A stretch of 5,035 nt of DNA from contig NZ_CAJULS010000146.1 in the NCBI RefSeq assembly GCF_910587525.1, positions 1 to 5,035 of the forward strand, read 5' to 3'. The stretch comes from an uncultured Oscillibacter sp. Its GTDB lineage: Bacteria > Bacillota > Clostridia > Oscillospirales > Oscillospiraceae. The position numbers were made by a program, and so were the translations under genes. Below, piece after piece: positions 5,005 through 5,035 of this stretch (the stretch's first letter is position 1; each line of letters begins with the position of its first letter). The notes under the pieces were generated by a model. That model ran no database searches. It had not been told where the DNA came from and saw nothing but the letters and a program-made list of their open reading frames with translations.

Positions 5005-5035
5005 AAAACATCGTAAGTTGCAATAGCCGGTATGA

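Noticed and set aside
5010..5015. TACGAT as a -10 box for the small acidic protein gene
   Set aside because: The transcript would start inside the ribosome site and the matching -35 would fall at or beyond the window edge, so the promoter is more likely outside the window.

Overview
The window looks like chromosome from a GC-rich Firmicute, most likely an Oscillospiraceae-type gut Clostridium (Flavonifractor/Lawsonibacter/Oscillibacter-like). This is inferred from strong AGGAGG-type ribosome sites, high-GC third positions, and a set of Firmicutes-typical families: Mbeg1-like/DUF2974 hydrolase, ECF sigma with a DUF4179-type membrane partner, and DUF362 ferredoxin. The genus assignment is an impression from protein style, not a database result.

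Layout. Positions 1 to about 250 are clearly AT-richer than the rest and hold only an open minus-strand frame for a hydrophobic protein that runs off the left edge. A plus-strand gene follows at 300-1472: a serine-hydrolase-fold protein with a GHSKGG nucleophile motif, its own sigma-A-type promoter, and a strong hairpin terminator at 1478-1510. Everything to the right is on the minus strand in three transcription units. Reading right to left these are: (a) a small uncharacterised acidic protein (4576-4989, GTG start) with its own terminator; (b) a DUF362 protein with two 4Fe-4S ferredoxin motifs (3318-4436), with its own promoter and terminator; (c) a two-gene operon of an ECF sigma factor (2708-3175) and a membrane-anchored putative anti-sigma/regulator (1517-2704), separated by 3 bases and probably translationally coupled. 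Unit (c) ends at the same hairpin as the plus-strand gene, which acts as a shared terminator for convergent genes.

How the genes work together. Only the sigma/anti-sigma pair is a clear functional unit: the membrane protein is expected to hold the sigma factor in check until an envelope signal releases it. The hydrolase, DUF362 protein and small protein each look independently transcribed, and nothing ties them into one pathway.

Most noteworthy points. The DUF362 promoter has a consensus -35, a near-consensus -10, an unusually long 19-bp spacer, and a 6-6-6 dyad filling that spacer, which is the architecture used by MerR-family activators. The anti-sigma gene carries an in-frame internal AGGAGG-N8-ATG that could give a product lacking its first 24 residues. 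A perfect 14-bp palindrome sits just ahead of the sigma-factor ribosome site. I saw no RNA gene, CRISPR array, insertion sequence or phage gene. Nothing here amounts to a clearly new multi-gene system.
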